Below are positions 40,776-45,956 of a DNA stretch of 45,956 bases, in pieces (the first letter of the stretch is position 1; every line of letters begins with the position of its first letter). Origin of the DNA: CAZEBW01 sp964510205 (lineage in GTDB: Bacteria > Chloroflexota > Anaerolineae > VGOG01); NCBI GenBank assembly GCA_964510205.1, contig CAZEBW010000025.1, positions 1 through 45,956 on the forward strand, read 5' to 3'. The notes under the pieces were generated by a model. It made no database searches. It was given only the letters and a program-made list of their open reading frames with translations, and was not told the DNA's origin. A program made the position numbers and the translations under genes.

Positions 40776-42224
40776 CTATCGGCCGAGAACCAGCACCCAG
40801 ATGAGGCCGGTCCCCTTGTCCAGCGGTTCGAGGGCGCGTCCCAGGGCCGGGGCCCCTGGCGCGTCTGGGTCGAGCTTCTGGGCCAGCCCGGCGGCACTGC
40901 CCGACCCCACTAGGTTGCCGACCTCAATGGCGCTCGTGGAGGCATCCGCCCGCACCTGGACGAGCCCCTGCACCACGACGAACAGGTAATCGCCGGGAGA
41001 CACGTTGCCCGCAGCGAGGCCGGGGACCTCGATCGTCTCCTTCTTGGTGGTATCGCTGATGGAGGTAAGCATCTCCCCCAAAGCGACGACGGCCCGGGCC
41101 TGGACGACGCCCAGGGCGCCGCCGTCTGCCGTGGCCCGTTGCACTACCAGGACAGGAGTTTCCTGCCCCTTCAGCGGCGGCGCGACGCCGCTGATGACCA
41201 CCACGTCCCCCACCTCCAACGAGCTGGAGTCTCCATTCTGTCCGACGAAAGCGATGGTACAGCCGGTGCAGCCGCCCCCGGCGTAGAGTTGCTGGTAAGT
41301 GAAAAACCCCCAGGTCGCGTCGGTCTGGCCCCACACACCGAAGGCATTGCCCGAGGTGCCACCTGAAATCCCATAGATGCCTACGTTCTGGTCACTTGTA
41401 CCCAGAACGCCTTCCGTGTTGCTCCCTGAGCCATGGCCATGGACCCCCTCGCCATAATCAGCGCTGCTTCTGCCATACACCCCTTTCGGGCCCTCCCCCA
41501 TCACACCGGGGCCGGCGCCACCGTTGTACCCATATACGCCAGCGTGGTCTGGATTGTTTCCAGCCTGCCAGCCAACCGTAGCGTGCCAACCGTCGCTGCG
41601 CCCGTATACTCCCGCGCTGGCGCCGGTGTTCTCGCCATAGATGGCCGGACGCCACGTATAGCCGCTGGCATTCTTGCCCACTATGGCATGGCCACCCCCT
41701 GCCGGGTTAGCGTCGGTGTTTTCCACTTCTAGGACAGGGCCGTCGTAGATAGAAGCACGCATCGCTGCACCTGGCTTGAGGCTCAAAGCATAGGGCACCG
41801 GCAGCAGCTCCTGGCGGGGCGAGAGCCACTGGCCGTTGACCTGAATGCGCAGCCAGAGAGCCTGGCCATTGAAGGCATCCTGAGGCACGTCCAGGTCAAC
41901 GGTGAACAAGCCATTGCTCACGGGCACGCTGTTGCGCACGATGTCACCACTCACCTGGCTGCCCGCCTCAGGATGGTCCCAGAGCTGGAAGACCAGGTTG
42001 TAGTTGCCGTCCAGCGGATTGCCGCCCGCGTCAGTCAACCTACCCTGGTAGCTGATCTTGCTGGCTACGGCGCCGGCCAGGGTGATCCCAGCGGAGCCTC
42101 CCTCAACTGGCGGGCCAGCTACGGTGGAACTGGTGGCCAAGACCAAGGTCAAGGCGATCACCACTGTCACTACTACCGCGCCCTGAGCCTGTCGAAGGAT
42201 CGTTGCTATTCTTTTGGTTTGCAT
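40776..42224 (-). CDS. Secreted protein with GVYG repeats
   Basis: 482 aa from ATG 42224 (AGAGGAG upstream). The signal peptide is related to its neighbours but contains LRQAQGA, encoded by a CCTGAGCCTGTCGAAGG-type dispersed repeat at 42179-42203. The mature N-terminus ISYQGRLTDAGGNPLDGNYN to PVPYAL is a beta domain common in secreted Chloroflexota and Bacteroidota proteins. Then come Gly-rich repeats with (A/G)(V/I)(Y/M)G units (GVYGRSDGW, GVYGYNGGAG, GIYGISGG), as seen in fibre-like proteins, and a C-terminal beta domain. No YLPxxLK tag. Its stop lies 10 nt before the CSLREA gene. Confidence 0.8.
   Translation of the reverse strand: MQTKRIATILRQAQGAVVVTVVIALTLVLATSSTVAGPPVEGGSAGITLAGAVASKISYQGRLTDAGGNPLDGNYNLVFQLWDHPEAGSQVSGDIVRNSVPVSNGLFTVDLDVPQDAFNGQALWLRIQVNGQWLSPRQELLPVPYALSLKPGAAMRASIYDGPVLEVENTDANPAGGGHAIVGKNASGYTWRPAIYGENTGASAGVYGRSDGWHATVGWQAGNNPDHAGVYGYNGGAGPGVMGEGPKGVYGRSSADYGEGVHGHGSGSNTEGVLGTSDQNVGIYGISGGTSGNAFGVWGQTDATWGFFTYQQLYAGGGCTGCTIAFVGQNGDSSSLEVGDVVVISGVAPPLKGQETPVLVVQRATADGGALGVVQARAVVALGEMLTSISDTTKKETIEVPGLAAGNVSPGDYLFVVVQGLVQVRADASTSAIEVGNLVGSGSAAGLAQKLDPDAPGAPALGRALEPLDKGTGLIWVLVLGR
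42179..42203. repeat. CCTGAGCCTGTCGAAGG repeat inside a signal peptide
   Basis: This short sequence is a widely dispersed repeat unit in several bacterial phyla as I recall. Here it encodes LRQAQGA in frame between the basic start and the hydrophobic core of the signal peptide. Confidence 0.6.
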
Positions 42225-42301
42225 TTTTTTCTCCTCTGTTCGTTTTTATGGTTATGGCAGCCGCTCGGACCAGTCCAGCGGCAGGGCGATCGTGAGCATC
42301 T

Positions 42302-43108
42302 CTACATCCCATCCCATCCGGCCAGGCGAGCGGACAGCCACCAAAGCGCCTGCCCCTTGAGCTTGCAATTGAAGCCGTGCGAGTGCTGACATTCGTCGTC
42401 CGTTGAGGGGAGGTTGACGCAGCCTTCAGGGTGATTGCTGCACCACGTGTAGCACCAGGGGCAACTGTCGTCTGTGTCTGGATAGTAGGTCCCGTCCGGA
42501 TCGTAACTCTCGATCTCGGCAAAGTCATACAGCACCTTGCCGTGATCCTGGACGTATTGCCGCACCAGGTCGTTATTGTAGGCGAGCGCGCCGCTGCTGC
42601 CGTCGGTGGGATTGGCGTTGAAGGCAAAGATGTTGTTGAGCAGCGTCAGCGTCACCGGCGGCGAGGCCATCTCCTCCGGGTAGCCCGCTACGAAAGCCCA
42701 GTTGCGCTCGCTGTAGGCCAGGTTCCACATGTTGTAGGCGATGGTGTTGTTGACCACCTCCACCGTGCTGGGAAAAGTGCCCACCCACACCGCGCTATTC
42801 CCCTGACCCCAGACCACGTTGTTCTCCATCCGCCCCCCAGCCCACAACTTGATGCCATTCAGGTGATTGCGCACCATACGGTTGCGGCGCACGACGACGC
42901 CGGTGGCGTGGCCGGCGCGGTCGCGGGAGTTGAGGTCAATCCCATCCCCGCCGTTGTCGTGGACATAGCAATCTTCCACCAGGACAGGATAGCCTCGGGC
43001 GAACTCCAGACCATCGGAGCCATAGAAAGCCTCGCCCACCAGCCCGGTGTTGTAAATCTCCACCCGGCGGATGACCATGTTGTTGCAAGGGCCGGGAGTG
43101 CAATCCAC
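42302..43108 (-). CDS. Beta-helix protein lacking its N-terminus (probably truncated)
   Basis: 268 aa from GTG 43108, directly after an in-frame TGA. It begins in mid-helix (NMVIRRVEIYNTGLVGEAF) with no signal peptide, then typical right-handed beta-helix turns (VVVRRNRMVRNHLNGIKLW, VEVVNNTIAYN) and a complete-looking end (LKGQALWWLSARLAGWDGM), which I associate with full-length proteins of this type. The ribosome site is poor for GTG. It lies 21 nt behind the metzincin gene. I read it as the 3' part of a secreted beta-helix gene whose front was lost; expression by coupling cannot be excluded. Confidence 0.6.
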   Translation of the reverse strand: MDCTPGPCNNMVIRRVEIYNTGLVGEAFYGSDGLEFARGYPVLVEDCYVHDNGGDGIDLNSRDRAGHATGVVVRRNRMVRNHLNGIKLWAGGRMENNVVWGQGNSAVWVGTFPSTVEVVNNTIAYNMWNLAYSERNWAFVAGYPEEMASPPVTLTLLNNIFAFNANPTDGSSGALAYNNDLVRQYVQDHGKVLYDFAEIESYDPDGTYYPDTDDSCPWCYTWCSNHPEGCVNLPSTDDECQHSHGFNCKLKGQALWWLSARLAGWDGM

Positions 43109-43129
43109 CGCTCAACAGCATTCTCCTTG

Positions 43130-45956
43130 TCAGTAGCTCTTCAAGATCACGGGCAGATAGACCCGGTGGCCGACGAACAGGTTGACGCTGGCTGATCCGA
43201 TTTGGCTGTCGCTGTCGGCGGCGCGCAGGGTGAGGGTGTGCCAACCAGGCGAGAGAGTGAGTCCGGACAGCACCAGCGTGTCCCCATGTCCCAACAGCCC
43301 ATCGCGGTCCGATTCCCAGGAGAGCGCTTCGTCGGGGAGAGAGCCGTCCTCGGGATCGTAGGCTGAGCCGGAGAACACCAACGCCTCTTCTTCTTGCACC
43401 CCTGCCCCATCAAGTGGCGCACCGATGGCCACCTCGGGTAGCTTGCGCTGGATGACAAATGGGCCGCCGATGGCCTCCTGCGTATACCACCCGTCGCTGA
43501 CCAACACCCGCACGAAGCACGCTTCGCCGCCTGGTATCTGCTCCGTGTCCAACTCGTAGACAGATTCGCTCAGGTTGGTGTCCAGGGGCAGCCACGTGGC
43601 TCCGTCGTCGTGGCTGTAGAATAGGGTATAGAACAGCGGATCGCCGTCGAGGTCATGAGCCTGCCAGGTGATGGGCACCACGCCGTCGAGTTCGCTTCCG
43701 GGCTGGGGAGATAGGAACTGCAGACCAGGCGCATGGTCGGTGGGTTGACTTTCAGACACCACACTTCCGTTGTAGCGCAACTGCACCCGCTCCAGGCCAT
43801 CAGGCATGAGCAGGTTGAATACGAAAGCCGCGAAGTCCGTGAAGTCGCTGTCCACCGCCTCGAACTGTGGGACAAAGGAATGGCTATCGAGAAGATGTCC
43901 CTCCCCATCGAGGAATCGGATTTCGGCCATCGCCCCCTCGGCCGGCTCAGGGACTTCGGGCCAACCCTCCAGCGTGTAGATAGGATAGAGTTCGCCCTGC
44001 CCCTCCGAGTTGAGCCAGCCGGAAATGTGGAGGTACGGTTCCTGTTGCCCTGCACGAGCCGACTTCCCGCTGGAACTGCTACTCACTTTTAGCTTGTCAA
44101 TCAAGTACTTCCACTCAGGCGGCGAGATGGATTGCCCCCCATAGGTCATGAAGGTCATGGTAGCTTCCACATCCATCGTGTAGGGGTTGAAGGACTTCTC
44201 AACTGGGGAGCAATCGTTGTACGGCGCGGGCCAGTTGTGGGTCTGCCCGGGATTGAGGAAACAGGGAAAGTGTCCCATGCCGAAGTTGTGGGCTACTTCG
44301 TGGGCCAGCAGCCGAGCATAGGGTTGCGCGCTCAGGGCCACGCGGCCTTTGCCGTAGTTGTTTACAGGCGGTGCGCCTTCTGCCATGCCATCATAGGAAT
44401 GGCTATGGGTGGCCCCTTTGGGAAACCAGGCAAACAGCGTATCATAGCTCGGGCTCGAGCCGGCCATGTCAGAAAGACGGGTCTTCAGGAACACCTCCAT
44501 GACCTGATAGCTCTTGTTGTTCCACTGGAAGTCATCCCGTATGTCGGGGTTGAATTTCGTGCTCGTGTACTTCCCGTCCTGGCCCTTCACCATCAGCTCG
44601 AAGTAGTAGTCTTTCAGACCGGTCCCGTACTTGATATAGTTCAGCTTGGCCGTCGGGAAGAGCCACTTCATTACCTCAGTAGCTTGGCCAGTCACCCAAG
44701 AAAGAGAGGCCAGACTGGAGCCGGTGAATAGATTGTTAGGGTACTTCTTGCTGGCATCGGGCTTGTAATTCATGCGCACCCATTTGACGGTGACGTCCCG
44801 TGTATTGACCACCTGCGCACTGGGCGAGCAGACGCTGTTGTTGGTCGAGTCAGGATCCGGCCAAGCATTATCGGCGTTCACCACGGCGCAGGCGGTCAAT
44901 CTACCTGTTCCTATCCCCCCCTGCGGAGAGGGTATCAGGAAATTGGCTGTGGTTTTGACGTTTCCTCGATCCCATTTGAGGGGTATCGTAAACTCCTGGG
45001 AGATGATACCCGCCACGGTAGCTGCCTGTCCGGGGCCTGGCTGCCACGAGTAGCCGATGCTGAGGTCTACACGCACTTTCGGATACGCAGGATCGCTGCT
45101 TTGCTGCCCCACGCGGGAGATGTAGACCCGCGCTGCGGTTAGCTTCTCCGCTACCAGGGGGACTGAATTGTCGGGGCAATTCTTGTCTCCTGTGGTCATA
45201 TCGAAGCACTGGATGGCTTGGGTGAGTTCGACGCCGTCCACCTTGAAATCTATTGGCACGATTGGCTTAGGTTGCTCATCTGATTTGTATTTCTCCGTCC
45301 AGGACGGCACCGGCTCAAATTTGTCCAGAGGCACTTTCTCAGGCAAATTGCCAATGTACCACGTCGTATCCAGGGAATCCTCCGGATCCGGTAGCGAGAA
45401 GCTGACCCATGTCGTATCCTTTGCCTCACCACCCTCGCCTGGCTCGACGCCGGCGATTTCGGTTCCCGGATGGGCAAGCAACAGGTTATAGTAGGGGTAG
45501 TGGTTGTCCTCAGATGCCCAATTCATCAAGTAGAACATGCCGTCCATACTGGTTCGCGTGATCCCCACCAGTTCGCCAGGCTCGTCATCGCTGTCAGAGC
45601 CGTAGAGCTCCACGCGAATGCCACCCAGCGGCTCACTGCGGTCTCCTGGCTCTCCGTGGTATACGGATCCACCGAAAGCGCGTCGGGATAATGCTGTGTC
45701 GGGCGTGCTGGTAGCCGTTGGTGTTGGGGTTGAGGTCGCCGTCACCGTGGGGGACTGAGTCGTCGTCGGCGTTTCGGTCCGCGTCGGGGTGGCCGTCCCT
45801 GTGGCTGTGGGCGTGGACGTCGGCGTGTGGGTAGGCGGACTGGTAGATGTATGGGTGGGCGTAGGGGTCCTGGTTGGGGTGCGGGTGGGCGTACGCGTCG
45901 GCGTCCGGGTGGGCGTCTTGGTCGGCGTCCTGGTCGGCGTCCTGGTCGGGGTGGGA
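43130..45956 (-). CDS. Secreted metzincin metalloprotease with Ig-like C-terminus and YLPVILK tag, 5' partial
   Basis: The frame is open to the right edge; the last 70 codons are a Thr-Pro linker, so the real start is outside (the GTG at 45745 is not it). After a small beta domain (GGSVYHGEPGDRSEPLGGIRVELYG) comes the protease: HEVAHNFGMGH fits HExxHxxGxxH exactly and MTYGG supplies the Met-turn, as in metzincins. Downstream are beta-sandwich regions (RFLDGEGHLLDSHSF; VPITWQAHDLDGDP) and the end HRVYLPVILKSY. It is an extracellular zinc protease, probably anchored or sorted by the tail. The long linker may join another domain outside the window. Confidence 0.85.
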   Translation of the reverse strand, partial: PTPTRTPTRTPTKTPTRTPTRTPTRTPTRTPTPTHTSTSPPTHTPTSTPTATGTATPTRTETPTTTQSPTVTATSTPTPTATSTPDTALSRRAFGGSVYHGEPGDRSEPLGGIRVELYGSDSDDEPGELVGITRTSMDGMFYLMNWASEDNHYPYYNLLLAHPGTEIAGVEPGEGGEAKDTTWVSFSLPDPEDSLDTTWYIGNLPEKVPLDKFEPVPSWTEKYKSDEQPKPIVPIDFKVDGVELTQAIQCFDMTTGDKNCPDNSVPLVAEKLTAARVYISRVGQQSSDPAYPKVRVDLSIGYSWQPGPGQAATVAGIISQEFTIPLKWDRGNVKTTANFLIPSPQGGIGTGRLTACAVVNADNAWPDPDSTNNSVCSPSAQVVNTRDVTVKWVRMNYKPDASKKYPNNLFTGSSLASLSWVTGQATEVMKWLFPTAKLNYIKYGTGLKDYYFELMVKGQDGKYTSTKFNPDIRDDFQWNNKSYQVMEVFLKTRLSDMAGSSPSYDTLFAWFPKGATHSHSYDGMAEGAPPVNNYGKGRVALSAQPYARLLAHEVAHNFGMGHFPCFLNPGQTHNWPAPYNDCSPVEKSFNPYTMDVEATMTFMTYGGQSISPPEWKYLIDKLKVSSSSSGKSARAGQQEPYLHISGWLNSEGQGELYPIYTLEGWPEVPEPAEGAMAEIRFLDGEGHLLDSHSFVPQFEAVDSDFTDFAAFVFNLLMPDGLERVQLRYNGSVVSESQPTDHAPGLQFLSPQPGSELDGVVPITWQAHDLDGDPLFYTLFYSHDDGATWLPLDTNLSESVYELDTEQIPGGEACFVRVLVSDGWYTQEAIGGPFVIQRKLPEVAIGAPLDGAGVQEEEALVFSGSAYDPEDGSLPDEALSWESDRDGLLGHGDTLVLSGLTLSPGWHTLTLRAADSDSQIGSASVNLFVGHRVYLPVILKSY

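Overview
The window looks like a chromosomal piece of an uncultured member of the Chloroflexota (Anaerolineae/Caldilineae-like). This is inferred from: GC-rich DNA; many large secreted proteins with Thr-Pro linkers ('TPTPT'); a recurring C-terminal motif of the form YLPxhLK; DUF4091, CSLREA, BNR and beta-helix exoproteins; a SARP-type regulator with ATPase and TPR domains; and many short palindromic repeats, several of them inside genes. No rRNA, tRNA or CRISPR array was seen, and no named species can be assigned.

Layout. (1) 1-4743: two exported beta-helix/propeller proteins, the first running off the left edge, the second with a frame break just after its signal peptide. (2) 4744-8136: half of a GYD domain, a PqqD-radical SAM-SPASM enzyme, a coiled-coil protein and a membrane protein with a zinc ribbon. 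(3) 8149-8424: a MITE-like repeat and a terminator. (4) 8625-16302: a SARP-like regulator, a palindromic element, three 11-bp-spaced heptamers that look like an OmpR/SARP operator, a 72-aa protein, a secreted 102-aa protein made almost wholly of seven AGIIKGD(F/L) repeats, and a 972-aa exported protein, closed by a perfect 17-bp terminator hairpin. (5) 16328-25761 (minus): an anchored HExxH metalloprotease, an ECF transporter (T, S and fused double ATPase) with a lipoprotein upstream, a phospholipid pair (PlsC-like acyltransferase and lipid kinase, overlapping by 4 bp), a GxxExxY protein and an ADP-ribosylglycohydrolase. (6) 25841-29513 (minus): three membrane subunits related to complex I/Mrp/hydrogenase-4 antiporter subunits, lacking redox partners and the usual proton-path lysines. 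(7) 29751-31076: rarA. (8) 31241-45956 (minus): a run of seven secreted proteins (DUF4091-dockerin, 13-repeat BNR propeller, SGNH hydrolase with DNRLRE, CSLREA beta-helix, GVYG-repeat protein, truncated beta-helix, metzincin protease running off the right edge).

The most unusual system is the SARP - heptamer - AGIIKGDF peptide - large exoprotein cassette at 8625-16237. The sequence suggests a dedicated regulator driving a small repeat peptide and a giant exported partner; the peptide matches no family I recognise. The second theme is palindromic DNA that has entered reading frames in phase at least seven times, much as Rickettsia palindromic elements do, including one 47-bp element present twice in the same gene.
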